A stretch of 13,250 nt of DNA from Megasphaera sp. UBA5897 (GCA_002431345.1 DJEN01000056.1:460-13709), one strand, 5' to 3'; counted from the stretch's first letter, positions 1 through 7,963 are shown. Notes: a model not told the origin generated them from the sequence alone. A program made the numbers and translations.

Positions 1-160
1 CAGAAAGAAAAAGTATATACGCCAATGTAAATGGCAATTTACAAGAAAAAATGGGTCATAGGGATATATCCTTTGGAATATTGTGCTTCTTTTTCGGCGG
101 CACGAAAAAATGAATAGGTGAGGGTATCGGGAACCGTCCCTGCATTATGGCCCATATAGC
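1..160. other. Left edge, no convincing gene
   Basis: I see no gene here that I can support. Two short open readings cross it. One is a plus-strand frame from the window edge to a stop at 111-113. The other is a minus-strand frame of 38 codons (155 down to the stop at 39-41) with coding-like composition but no ribosome binding site. The region also holds a 7-bp inverted repeat, TGTAAAT and ATTTACA, at 26-43 with a GGCA loop, and a 10-bp palindrome GGATATATCC at 62-71. It may be the tail of a neighbouring gene or decayed sequence. Confidence 0.4.
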
Positions 161-208
161 AAAAAGACTGCAGCAAAACGAGAATTTTTAGCTCGTTTTG
201 CTGCAGTC
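161..208 (-). terminator. Intrinsic terminator of the acetolactate synthase gene
   Basis: A perfect 17-bp inverted repeat lies at 166-182 and 192-208 with a 9-base loop. Read on the minus strand, the stem is followed directly by five T residues (161-165). It begins 24 bases after the acetolactate synthase stop codon, so it is placed as that gene's Rho-independent terminator. Confidence 0.9.
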
Positions 209-231
209 CCTGGGTCTCTATGTACAGGAGA

Positions 232-1890
232 TTATAATGTTTTTACTAATTCTTCTAAATGATGGGTCAGTTTCATGTTTTCACTGTAATCAACAGGGCA
301 GTCAATGATGACTGGTTTGTTTTGCTTAAAGGCTTTTTGCAGTGTCGGCAGCAATTCTTCTGCTTTTTTGATGCGGTAGCCGACAGCACCGACGCTTTCT
401 GCGAATTTTACAAAATCCGGGTTGGTGAAATCGACATATTCATGGTGACCGTAATGCATGTCTTGTTTCCATTTGATTAAGCCGTAGCTGGCATCGTTGA
501 AAATCAGCGTGACAAAGTTGGTGCCCAAACGATGTGCCGTTTCAAATTCCTGGCAGTTCATCATGAAGCCGGCATCACCGGTAATGGCTAAAATCTTTTT
601 ATCCGGATGAACTAATTTAGCGGCGATGGCACCCGGAACTGCAATGCCCATGGTGGCAAAACCGTTGGAAATCAGGCAGGTGTTTGGTTTGTAGCAGTTA
701 TAGTGGCGGGCAATCCATACTTTGTTGGCACCGACATCCGAAATGACGATATCGTCTTCCCCCATGACTTTACGGCAGTCAATCAAAGCTTTCTGCGGTT
801 TAAGCGGGAAGGACATGTCATTGGCATAGCTTTCGTGTTCTTCTACCATGCGTTTGCGGATTTCCAATGCGTATTTTGGTTCCTGCAGACGGGCTGCTTT
901 TTCCATAATGCGTTCCAACGAGTGGGGAATATTGCCGACGACTTCAACTTTGGGTTCATAGTTCTTATTGATGTCGGCAGGCATGGTATCAATGTGGATA
1001 ATATCGGCGTTGCCGAGATGCCATTTAGCCGGCGCATATTCGATAATATCGTAGCCAATAGCGATAACCAGGCTGGCTTTTTCCAGGACTTTGGTCTGAT
1101 AATCTTCCATCGGGATGCCGACGGTCCACAGGGAATAGGGATTGTCAAACGGAATAGCCCCTTTGGACATCATCGTGTTGATGACTGGCAGTTTTAATTT
1201 TTCAGCAAATTTTGTCAGTGTAGCGGCCGCATGGCTGCGGATAACGCTGCTGCCTGCCAAAATAACCGGGTTTTTCGCATACGAAATCATGGTAGCAGCG
1301 GCTTCGATTTGAGCTTCCAAGGCTGTTTCCGGTAAAATTTCTTTGCGCTGCAGCGGCTTTTCGTTTTCGCCAACAGGCATTTTGCTGATGTTTACCGGCA
1401 AATCGATGAAGGTTGCGCCTGGTTTTTCACGTTCAGCATATTTGAATGCCAAGCGGGTGATTTCAGCCATGGTATCCGGACGGACGACCGTGTAGGCACG
1501 GCGGGTAATCGGTTCAAACATGGCGCGCAAATCCAAATACTGATGTGCTGTAATGTGCATTTTGTCTGTACCGACCTGGCCGGAAATAGCGACAAGGGGC
1601 GCACCGTCGCAGTCCGCATCGGCAACTCCGGTAATCAAATTGGTAGCGCCAGGACCAAGTGTTGCCATGCAGACGCCGGCTTTGCCTGTCAGACGGCCAT
1701 AGACGTCAGCCATAAAAGCGGCGCCTTGTTCGTGGCGAACCGTAATGAATTCAATTTTGGAATGCGTCAAAGCTTCCATAACAGCCAAGTTTTCTTCGCC
1801 GGGAATACCAAAGATATAATGTACTCCTTCTTCTTCTAAGCATTCGACGAGCAGCTGGGCTGTGTTTCGTAATTGTTTTTTGTCTTCCAT
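232..1890 (-). CDS. alsS: Acetolactate synthase, catabolic AlsS-like (ThDP enzyme)
   Basis: Predicted to condense two pyruvates to 2-acetolactate and CO2 in the cytoplasm. The three-part ThDP-enzyme layout is visible. An N-terminal pyrimidine-binding domain carries the GIPGEE loop and the RHEQ motif with the catalytic Glu (about residue 54). A central domain includes IAIGYDIIEY. A C-terminal pyrophosphate-binding domain has GDAGFMMN through FND (about 438-466). The IGYD.IEY and VPVDYSEN-like stretches resemble Bacillus AlsS more than biosynthetic IlvB, and no ilvN-type regulatory subunit gene is adjacent, so a catabolic role (acetoin or diacetyl branch, pH homeostasis) is inferred. The gene has its own promoter and terminator, so it is monocistronic. 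Two adjacent ATG codons exist (1893 and 1890). AGGAG at 1898-1902 is 4 bases from the first and 7 from the second, so I chose the second (552 residues). A biosynthetic role cannot be excluded. Confidence 0.9.
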   Translation of the reverse strand: MEDKKQLRNTAQLLVECLEEEGVHYIFGIPGEENLAVMEALTHSKIEFITVRHEQGAAFMADVYGRLTGKAGVCMATLGPGATNLITGVADADCDGAPLVAISGQVGTDKMHITAHQYLDLRAMFEPITRRAYTVVRPDTMAEITRLAFKYAEREKPGATFIDLPVNISKMPVGENEKPLQRKEILPETALEAQIEAAATMISYAKNPVILAGSSVIRSHAAATLTKFAEKLKLPVINTMMSKGAIPFDNPYSLWTVGIPMEDYQTKVLEKASLVIAIGYDIIEYAPAKWHLGNADIIHIDTMPADINKNYEPKVEVVGNIPHSLERIMEKAARLQEPKYALEIRKRMVEEHESYANDMSFPLKPQKALIDCRKVMGEDDIVISDVGANKVWIARHYNCYKPNTCLISNGFATMGIAVPGAIAAKLVHPDKKILAITGDAGFMMNCQEFETAHRLGTNFVTLIFNDASYGLIKWKQDMHYGHHEYVDFTNPDFVKFAESVGAVGYRIKKAEELLPTLQKAFKQNKPVIIDCPVDYSENMKLTHHLEELVKTL

Positions 1891-1935
1891 CATATATCTC
1901 CTTTATATATAAACAGGTCTTTGCACCTTTTCCGT

Positions 1936-1964
1936 ATTATAGTATGTGAAATCAAATTTTTCAA
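1936..1964 (-). promoter_or_regulatory. Sigma-70-type promoter of alsS
   Basis: On the minus strand, TTGAAA (1964-1959) is followed by a 17-base spacer and a perfect TATAAT (1941-1936). The start site would be near 1929, leaving a short leader of about 35 bases that ends in the AAAGGAG ribosome binding site. Confidence 0.8.
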
Positions 1965-1981
1965 TTTCAACATATGAAATT
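1963..1981. repeat. Inverted repeat at the alsS -35 element, possible operator
   Basis: AATTTCA (1963-1969) and TGAAATT (1975-1981) form a perfect 7-bp dyad with a 5-base spacer, touching the alsS -35 hexamer from upstream. A further TGAAAT lies in the spacer at 1947-1952. The position suits a regulator binding site; the regulator is unknown. Confidence 0.4.
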
Positions 1982-2032
1982 TAATATAATTTTAATTTTT
2001 TGTTTGTGTGGAAACGGAGAGGGGTGATACAC

Positions 2033-2060
2033 AGTAAATGGCATAATTAAGCCGTTTACT
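2033..2060. repeat. Inverted repeat in the alsS/DUF523 divergent region
   Basis: The 10-base arms at 2033-2042 (AGTAAATGGC) and 2051-2060 (GCCGTTTACT) pair with a single G-T wobble around an 8-base AT-rich loop. The repeat lies about 100 bases upstream of both divergent start regions. It could be an operator or the remnant of a terminator; no gene runs into it from either side. I saw no convincing plus-strand promoter for DUF523 nearby. Confidence 0.35.
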
Positions 2061-2156
2061 ACATATATTTTTGATTAAAAAACGAATGGAAATATTTCTT
2101 TATATAAAATACTGTTTTGTGATAAGAAAAATAAAAACATAAATGAGGCGAACATA

Positions 2157-2603
2157 ATGAATATACTAATTAGTGCTTGTTTACTGGGCGTGTATTGCCG
2201 CTATGACGGACAGCGCAAACAATATGAAGCTGTACAGCCTTTACTTCACCATAAGAAAATTCATCTAATTCCTATTTGTCCGGAACAAGCCGGCGGGTTG
2301 GCAACACCCCGCCGTGCGGCAGAACGGCAGGACGAAAAGGTTGTGACTTGTGACGGACAGAATGTAACGCAGGCGTATCAACAAGGCGCAGAACAGGCAT
2401 TGTATTTGGCACAGCTGTTTCATTGCCCGTATGCTGTGCTCAAAGAAAAAAGCCCGTCCTGCGGCAGCGGTGTCATTTATGATGGCACGTTTACCAGAAC
2501 GCTGCAGCAAGGCGACGGGGTGACTGCGGCGCTGTTGCGCCGGCATGGGGTTATCGTCATTGGTGAAAGCGGTATCGCGTCCCTGCTGCAGCAGCTGCAG
2601 TAG
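2157..2603 (+). CDS. DUF523 family protein
   Basis: A 148-residue cytoplasmic protein with the hallmarks of the DUF523 family. These are CLLG..CRYDG near residues 8-18, CPEQ.GGL.TPR near 41-52, and LKEKSPSCGSG near 96-105. The conserved Cys residues (C8, C14, C41, C102) suggest a metal, Fe-S or thiol-based site, but the biochemical role of the family is not known to me, so no function is assigned. Length is typical for a stand-alone DUF523 protein. The ATG at 2157 follows a weak GAGG-type ribosome binding site at 2144-2147. It is a single gene, divergent from alsS and convergent with lgt, with a hairpin terminator 13 bases past its stop. Confidence 0.9.
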   Translation: MNILISACLLGVYCRYDGQRKQYEAVQPLLHHKKIHLIPICPEQAGGLATPRRAAERQDEKVVTCDGQNVTQAYQQGAEQALYLAQLFHCPYAVLKEKSPSCGSGVIYDGTFTRTLQQGDGVTAALLRRHGVIVIGESGIASLLQQLQ

Positions 2604-2615
2604 AATGCATCAACA

Positions 2616-2669
2616 AAAAGAGGTCGTAACCAATTAAGCCCAAAAGTTCATTTGGTTGCAACCTCTTTT
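2616..2669. terminator. Bidirectional terminator between DUF523 and lgt
   Basis: The 18-base arms at 2616-2633 and 2652-2669 pair with one G-T wobble and one mismatch around an 18-base loop. The stem starts with AAAA and ends with TTTT, so either transcript ends in a U run. It sits between convergent genes, 13 bases after the DUF523 stop and about 146 bases beyond the lgt stop. Confidence 0.75.
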
Positions 2670-2815
2670 GCTATATCGCGTTACGTGTATCATTTGCAGC
2701 AGTACGATGTATTTTCTTCAAACTTCAAACTAAAAACTGCAAACTTTTACAGGAAAAAGAACATCGTGTATAGGACAGCCCAAAGCAGTATATCACAGTC
2801 CCTTCGGTTGGGTTT

Positions 2816-3628
2816 TTACTTAGCAGGCGGTGTATCCTGCTGTCCTTTGTCGGATGTATCGACAGAGCCGTGCCAATGGAGATATAAAAAGACGGCCAGG
2901 GCGATGACAAAGGCAATGACGCTCGTCATTTGGGCTGATTTTAAGCCCAGCGTAATGTTGATATAATCGCCGCGCAGAAATTCCAAGAAGAAGCGTTCTA
3001 CAGCATACAGCATGACGTACAGCGAAAATACCTGCCCTTTTTTGTGCGGGAAAGAGCTGTAAAAGAGCAGGGCAACAAAGACGAGAATGTCAAGCTGTCC
3101 TTCCCAGATTTCTGCAGGCCACAGCGGCTGATTGCCGTACGTGTGATAGGCCAGTGTCGTATCAGGATAGAGAATGCCGAAGCTGCCGCCTGTAGGATGC
3201 CCAAAGGCGTCGCCGTTCATGAGATTGGCCATACGGCCGATAGATTGTCCCAAAATAATGGCCGGCGCCAGCAAATCCCCAAAAGCCCACGTATCAATAT
3301 GATGGTGCCGCGTGTACCAAATACCGGCTAGGGCACCAAAAAGCAGACCGCCTTGAATGGCCATGCCGCCTTGCCAGACAAAGGGAATTTCCGCCAGGTG
3401 GTTGTGATAATAGGGCCAATCAAAAAAGAAGACATCCCATAAGCGGCCGCCGACGATGCCAAAGAGGCCGCAGCAAAGTGTAAAGTCAAATATATGTGTA
3501 TGCCAGCCGCGGCCGTCCCGCTTCATGATGTAATAGGCGACGATGCCGGCAGAAACAATGCCCAGCATAAACAGCAGGCCGTACGCGCGAATCGGAAAGG
3601 AACCGATAAAAAATAAATATTGGTGCAA
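2816..3628 (-). CDS. lgt: Prolipoprotein diacylglyceryl transferase
   Basis: Inner-membrane enzyme that transfers diacylglycerol from phosphatidylglycerol to the lipobox Cys of prolipoproteins, the first step of lipoprotein maturation. The 270-residue protein is highly hydrophobic with about seven membrane segments. It carries the Lgt signature as GRMANLMNGDAFG (131-143), a GRLWDV stretch (61-66), and an Arg in LEFLRGD (R219) that corresponds to the second family-conserved Arg. The usual His of the GGMSFHGG motif is Gln here (WQGGMAIQGG, Q92). The start is a TTG at 3628-3626, preceded at 8 bases by a perfect AAAGGAGG (3637-3644). An in-frame ATG at 3688 would add 20 residues but has no ribosome binding site and lies upstream of the likely transcription start. 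The gene is alone on its strand and ends at a shared terminator. Confidence 0.93.
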   Translation of the reverse strand: MHQYLFFIGSFPIRAYGLLFMLGIVSAGIVAYYIMKRDGRGWHTHIFDFTLCCGLFGIVGGRLWDVFFFDWPYYHNHLAEIPFVWQGGMAIQGGLLFGALAGIWYTRHHHIDTWAFGDLLAPAIILGQSIGRMANLMNGDAFGHPTGGSFGILYPDTTLAYHTYGNQPLWPAEIWEGQLDILVFVALLFYSSFPHKKGQVFSLYVMLYAVERFFLEFLRGDYINITLGLKSAQMTSVIAFVIALAVFLYLHWHGSVDTSDKGQQDTPPAK

Positions 3629-3658
3629 TATAAAAGCCTCCTTTGGAATATATGTGTT

Positions 3659-3688
3659 ATAATAGTACCCATGTGATTCGTATCGCAA
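3659..3688 (-). promoter_or_regulatory. Possible lgt promoter
   Basis: On the minus strand, TTGCGA (3688-3683), an 18-base spacer and TATTAT (3664-3659) form a moderate sigma-70-type match. The start site would fall near 3652, just ahead of the AAAGGAGG ribosome binding site, which supports the TTG start of lgt. Confidence 0.45.
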
Positions 3689-3793
3689 AAGTGCTTATAT
3701 TTTTTTCATTATACATGATTTTATAAAAAATTCTAGTATATATGGGGTAAAAAACACGTAAGCCCCATGATAGACGATGAGGAGATACATGAG

Positions 3794-5368
3794 ATGAAAA
3801 ACAAACGAAACATACAGACATGGTGTTTGGCTGTCATGCTGGGACTGAGTGTGCCGCTGACAAGCTGGGCAGCCCAGTCTGCTGCCGAAACGATGCAGGC
3901 AAAAACAGATGATCCGGTATTTGTTGTACCCAAAGCGGCCAACCCGATTCCGGCTGAAGCCGTCAAAGGGCTGCAGATTCGTGAAGAAAACGGCCGCTGG
4001 CTGGTATCCGACAAGGCACTGCAGCAGTACGGCATCTATGCGGCAAATGAAAAAAAGGGGACCTATTGGTTTCAGCTGCCGCCGGATAAAACAGGACAAA
4101 AACACTGGCAGAATACATGCGTCAGCCTGATGCTGCCGGGGCAGGCCGTGCAAAAGGAACGGACCGTCAATATTCGGTATGTCCGCCGTCCGCTGGGTAT
4201 CAGCTATGTATTGGACAACAATGACAAATCCTTGCTGCCGCCGGCAAAGCCGACACGCGTCATCCCGCAGCTGCGCCCAACAACAGAACCCGTACAGGCT
4301 GCTAAGCATATGACCAAAGAAGGAAAAATGGACATGGTCTTATTTTGGGATCCGGTCATGAATGAAAACCAAGAGCTGCCGGTACTGCAGACCAAACAGC
4401 CGATTATGTCGCCGTGTGCCCTGCGGCTGAGCGAACACGGATTGGAACTGCGCCATCCTGATTTTGCCATGTTGGCAGCATCCTACCGGGACAAAGGCTA
4501 CAGCATGTGGCCTCTGGTAGACAATCACTTTGATCCAAAACTGACGCATGCCGTTCTTCAAAACGAACAGCTGCAGGAACAAATCATCAAAGAAATGATT
4601 GGCTATGCGCTTTTATATGAATTTAGAGGATACAACTTGGATTTTGAAAATATCAACTATGCCGATAAAAACGGTTTGACGGCATTTGTCAAAAAAATCA
4701 GTGATGCTTGTCATGCCTATGGCATACAGGTATCTATGGATGTGACGTTCCTTTCAGACAGCCCCAATTGGTCACTGGTATATGACCGTAAGGCTTTAGC
4801 CGATAGTTTAGATTATATGATGGTTATGGCGTATGACCAATACGGCCGCACAAGCCCTGTAGCCGGCCCGGTTGCCTCATATCCGTGGGTGGAAAAAGGC
4901 ATTGAAGCCATGCTCCCCCTGGTGCGGGCCGATAAAATTATTTTGGGGATGCCGCTGTACATGCGCCTGTGGTATGAATCCAAAGATGGCAAAGACCTGC
5001 CCAAAGATATGGCACAGTGGCCGGCAGTAGCAGGAGAAGCCGCTGGTGTTCCGGCAGAACCGTCTAGTCCGGCAGCAGCTAAAAAGCAAAAAACGAAATT
5101 GTTTGTACGGACGTTGACCATGGCAGACAGTGAAGCGTTGATGAAAAAATACAAGAGCCATGTCGTCTGGGATGAAGCATTGCAGGCCTACTACTTGGAA
5201 CTGCCCCTGCAGACCGGTACGGTTAAAGTATGGTTTGAAGAAGAAAAATCACTGAAGAAAAAAGCAGAACTGGTACAAACCTATGGCTTGGGCGGCGCAT
5301 GTTTTTGGCGAAAAGGGTTTGAAACCCATCAATTTTGGCAGCGATTTGCTAAACATGAATTGACTTGA
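3794..5368 (+). CDS. Secreted GH18 family glycosidase, YaaH-like
   Basis: A 524-residue exported protein. The first 27 residues are a signal peptide: a KNKRN-type basic start, a hydrophobic core, and an SWA/AQ cleavage site. Residues of about 30-140 match no domain I recognise; no LysM repeat is visible. From about 165 to the end the protein follows the GH18 barrel of the spore-germination YaaH/SleL type. It has the active-site segment GYNLDFEN with D283 and catalytic E285, then LDYMMVMAYDQYG, PVASYPWVEKGIEAML, IILGMPLYMRLW, and near the end VWFEEEKSL and YGLGGACFWRKG. An Ala/Pro/Lys-rich insert near 423-437 interrupts the barrel. The likely substrate is peptidoglycan or another N-acetylglucosamine polymer in the envelope, but this is inference. 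The ATG at 3794 follows GGAG (3781-3784) at 9 bases; an in-frame upstream ATG at 3767 lacks a site and would spoil the signal peptide. No terminator follows before leuS. Confidence 0.88.
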   Translation: MKNKRNIQTWCLAVMLGLSVPLTSWAAQSAAETMQAKTDDPVFVVPKAANPIPAEAVKGLQIREENGRWLVSDKALQQYGIYAANEKKGTYWFQLPPDKTGQKHWQNTCVSLMLPGQAVQKERTVNIRYVRRPLGISYVLDNNDKSLLPPAKPTRVIPQLRPTTEPVQAAKHMTKEGKMDMVLFWDPVMNENQELPVLQTKQPIMSPCALRLSEHGLELRHPDFAMLAASYRDKGYSMWPLVDNHFDPKLTHAVLQNEQLQEQIIKEMIGYALLYEFRGYNLDFENINYADKNGLTAFVKKISDACHAYGIQVSMDVTFLSDSPNWSLVYDRKALADSLDYMMVMAYDQYGRTSPVAGPVASYPWVEKGIEAMLPLVRADKIILGMPLYMRLWYESKDGKDLPKDMAQWPAVAGEAAGVPAEPSSPAAAKKQKTKLFVRTLTMADSEALMKKYKSHVVWDEALQAYYLELPLQTGTVKVWFEEEKSLKKKAELVQTYGLGGACFWRKGFETHQFWQRFAKHELT

Positions 5369-5388
5369 TGTGAACAGACCACTATAAT
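5360..5388 (+). promoter_or_regulatory. leuS promoter overlapping the GH18 stop codon
   Basis: TTGACT (5360-5365), a 17-base spacer and TATAAT (5383-5388) give a near-consensus sigma-70-type promoter. The -35 hexamer is the last two sense codons of the GH18 gene and its stop follows immediately. Transcription would start near 5395, giving a leader of about 60 bases, too short for a T-box riboswitch. Confidence 0.8.
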
Positions 5389-5454
5389 AATACTATTAAG
5401 ACGCTACTAAGGGTGTTTTTATTTATATCCGAGTAGGATAGGAGGCTTTATCAA

Positions 5455-7935
5455 TTGGAAAAATATATTCCCCAGGAAATAGAAAAGAAGTGGCAGCACA
5501 TCTGGGAAGAAAGCAAATGTGATTGTTGCCATGAAGAAGACAAGAAACCGCCGTATTACGTATTGGAAATGTTCCCGTATCCATCGGGCAATCTCCATAT
5601 GGGCCATGTCCGCAACTATACTATCGGTGATGTCATTGCACGGTACCGCCGCATGAACGGCTACAATGTACTGCATCCGATGGGCTATGATGCCTTTGGT
5701 ATGCCTGCTGAAAATGCGGCTATCAAACACAACATCCCGCCAGCAGACTGGACATTCAGCAACATTGCCAACATGACCCGTCAGCAGAAAGCATTGGGCT
5801 TGTCCTATGATTGGGATCGTGAAGTAGCTACGTGCCATGAAAAATACTACAAATGGACCCAGTGGATTTTTGAACTGCTGTACAAACGGGGCTTGGCATA
5901 CCGTAAAGAAGCTAAAGTAAACTGGTGTGAAAAATGCAATACCGTATTGGCGAACGAACAGGTTATCGACGGCAAATGCTGGCGCTGCGATACGCCGGTT
6001 GTCAAAAAAGACCTCAAACAGTGGTTCTTCAAGATTACCGATTATGCAGACCGCCTGCTGGATGATTTGAAACTGCTGCCGGGTTGGCCGGAACGCGTCA
6101 AAACGATGCAGAAAAACTGGATTGGCCGCAGCGAAGGCTTGGAATTCAGCTTTGACATTCCGTCATTGCATGAAAAAGTAGCTGTATATACGACACGTCC
6201 GGATACAATTTACGGCGTTACTTTTGTCGTACTGCCTCCGGAACATCCGTTAGTAGGAAAGCTTCTTGAAAACAATCCGAAAAAGAAAGAATTAGAAGTA
6301 TTCTGCGAAAAAGTCCGCAACACGAGCGACATCGAACGTACTAGCACCGAATCGGAAAAACTGGGCATGTATACAGGTGTGGACTGCATTCATCCGCTCA
6401 CTGGCAAACCGGTTCAAATCTGGATTACTAACTACGTCTTGTACGATTATGGTACCGGCGCCGTTATGGGTGTACCGACAGGTGACCAGCGTGACTGGAT
6501 GTTCGCTACTAAATACAATATCCCCAAAATCATTACTCTGCAGCCGAAAGATCATGAACTGAAGCTGGAAGAAATGGATCATGCCTATGAAGACAAAGAT
6601 GGCGTTCTCGTCAATGCCGGCCAGTTTACAGGCATGGAAATGCACAAAGCCATGAAAGCCATTATTGACTACATGGAAGAAAAAGGCTTAGGCAAGCGCC
6701 GCGTCAATTATCGTCTGCGCGACTGGCTGATTTCACGTCAGCGGTACTGGGGCGCTCCGATTCCTATTATTTACTGCCCAAAATGCGGCGAACAGCTCGT
6801 ACCGGAAGACCAGCTGCCGGTAAAACTGCCGGAAGATGTTAAGTTCACAGCCGGTGCGGTATCTCCGCTGGCAACCAGTGAAAAATTCGTACACTGCACC
6901 TGCCCGAAATGCGGCGGCCCGGCAACGCGCGAAACCGATACGATTGATACCTTTGTCTGCTCGTCTTGGTATTTCCTGCGCTATACAGATGCCCGCAACG
7001 ATGAACAGGCATGGGATCCCAAGAAAGCCAATCATTGGATGAATGTTGACCAGTACATCGGCGGCATTGAACATGCTATTTTGCACCTCATGTATTCTCG
7101 TTTCTTCATGAAAGTATTCTATGATGCCGGATTGGTTGACAACGTAGAACCGTTTGAACGCCTGCTGACACAGGGCATGGTACTGCTGGACGGCAGCAAG
7201 ATGTCCAAATCGAAGGGCAACATCGTATCGCCGGAAGAAATTTTGGCTAAATACGGTGCCGACACAGGCCGTCTCTTCATCCTCTTTGCAGCTCCGCCGG
7301 AACGTGATTTGGCTTGGTCCGATCAGGGCGTAGAAGGTTCGTACCGTTTCTTGAATCGTGTATGGCGCATTGTTCATCAGTATTTGGATATGGCCAAAAA
7401 CGGTGAAGAAGGACGCGACTATACAGAAGCGGAAAAAGAACTGCGCATGCAGGAATACAAAGCCATTGCCAAAGTAACGGATGACATCAAAGGTGTTGAC
7501 GGCAACTACGCATTTAATACAGCTGTCAGCTCCATCATGGAATTTGTCAATGCTATGTATGCTTATGTAGGCAGCCAAAAGACGATTCGCAAGGATGTCG
7601 CCGTAGAAGCGAACCAAAACCTGATTAAACTGCTGGCACCATTTACGCCGCACATTACAGAAGAATTATGGCAGATTTGCGGTTTTGCAGGCAGCGTTCA
7701 TACACAGGAATGGCCAAAAGTCGATGAAACTGCGCTGGTAGTCGATGAAGTCGAACTGCCTGTACAGATTAACGGCAAAGTCCGCGACCGCATTACCGTA
7801 CCGGTCGAAATCGATGCTGCTGCATTAAAAGAAAAAGTATTGGCACTGCCGCATATTCAGGAATTGATAGCAGGCAAGAATATCGTAAAATTCATTGCTA
7901 TACCAAAGAAAATTATCAACATTGTTGTAAAATAA
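5455..7935 (+). CDS. leuS: Leucyl-tRNA synthetase
   Basis: Cytoplasmic class I aminoacyl-tRNA synthetase that charges tRNA-Leu. The 826 residues are in the normal bacterial range. HMGH lies at 48-51 inside FPYPSGNLHMGH, and KMSKS at 582-586. A zinc-type knuckle CEKC..CWRC sits around 160-180, and more CxxC pairs lie near 442-485 (CPKC, CPKC). The CP1 editing domain has the Thr-rich TTRPDTIYG stretch and GTGAVMGVPTGDQRD (333-347), where both Asp residues are kept but the usual His before the first Asp is Gly (G343). The C-terminal VQINGKVRD block is typical. The start is a TTG, well supported by AGGAGG at 5440-5445, 9 bases upstream; no ATG alternative fits. The gene has its own promoter over the GH18 stop and a terminator 28 bases after the stop. 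Confidence 0.98.
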   Translation: MEKYIPQEIEKKWQHIWEESKCDCCHEEDKKPPYYVLEMFPYPSGNLHMGHVRNYTIGDVIARYRRMNGYNVLHPMGYDAFGMPAENAAIKHNIPPADWTFSNIANMTRQQKALGLSYDWDREVATCHEKYYKWTQWIFELLYKRGLAYRKEAKVNWCEKCNTVLANEQVIDGKCWRCDTPVVKKDLKQWFFKITDYADRLLDDLKLLPGWPERVKTMQKNWIGRSEGLEFSFDIPSLHEKVAVYTTRPDTIYGVTFVVLPPEHPLVGKLLENNPKKKELEVFCEKVRNTSDIERTSTESEKLGMYTGVDCIHPLTGKPVQIWITNYVLYDYGTGAVMGVPTGDQRDWMFATKYNIPKIITLQPKDHELKLEEMDHAYEDKDGVLVNAGQFTGMEMHKAMKAIIDYMEEKGLGKRRVNYRLRDWLISRQRYWGAPIPIIYCPKCGEQLVPEDQLPVKLPEDVKFTAGAVSPLATSEKFVHCTCPKCGGPATRETDTIDTFVCSSWYFLRYTDARNDEQAWDPKKANHWMNVDQYIGGIEHAILHLMYSRFFMKVFYDAGLVDNVEPFERLLTQGMVLLDGSKMSKSKGNIVSPEEILAKYGADTGRLFILFAAPPERDLAWSDQGVEGSYRFLNRVWRIVHQYLDMAKNGEEGRDYTEAEKELRMQEYKAIAKVTDDIKGVDGNYAFNTAVSSIMEFVNAMYAYVGSQKTIRKDVAVEANQNLIKLLAPFTPHITEELWQICGFAGSVHTQEWPKVDETALVVDEVELPVQINGKVRDRITVPVEIDAAALKEKVLALPHIQELIAGKNIVKFIAIPKKIINIVVK

Positions 7936-7963
7936 AGCGACCGTGTAATATGCTAAAAATAAT

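Noticed and set aside
2583..2600. CTGCTGCAGCAG palindrome at the end of DUF523
   Set aside because: It encodes an ordinary Leu/Gln-rich C-terminus and is explained by repeated CTG/CAG codons.
2790..2820. Possible second terminator just after the lgt stop (CCC...GGG before a T run)
   Set aside because: Only about three base pairs form, too weak to call; the hairpin at 2616-2669 is far better.
2652..2966. 104-codon plus-strand frame between DUF523 and lgt
   Set aside because: It begins inside the terminator stem and continues antisense into lgt, with no start signal.
3629..3688. ATG-started 290-residue form of lgt
   Set aside because: The extra 20 residues have no ribosome binding site, while the TTG at 3628 has AAAGGAGG at 8 bases and begins at the usual Lgt N-terminus.
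3695..4309. Minus-strand frame of 204 codons over the lgt/GH18 divergent region and GH18 start
   Set aside because: It overlaps a clear signal peptide gene on the other strand and crosses both promoter regions; the translation looks random.
6733..7653. Long open frame (306 codons) on the minus strand inside leuS
   Set aside because: It is fully antisense to conserved leuS sequence; its Cys/Phe/Arg-rich translation shows no family and there is no ribosome binding site.
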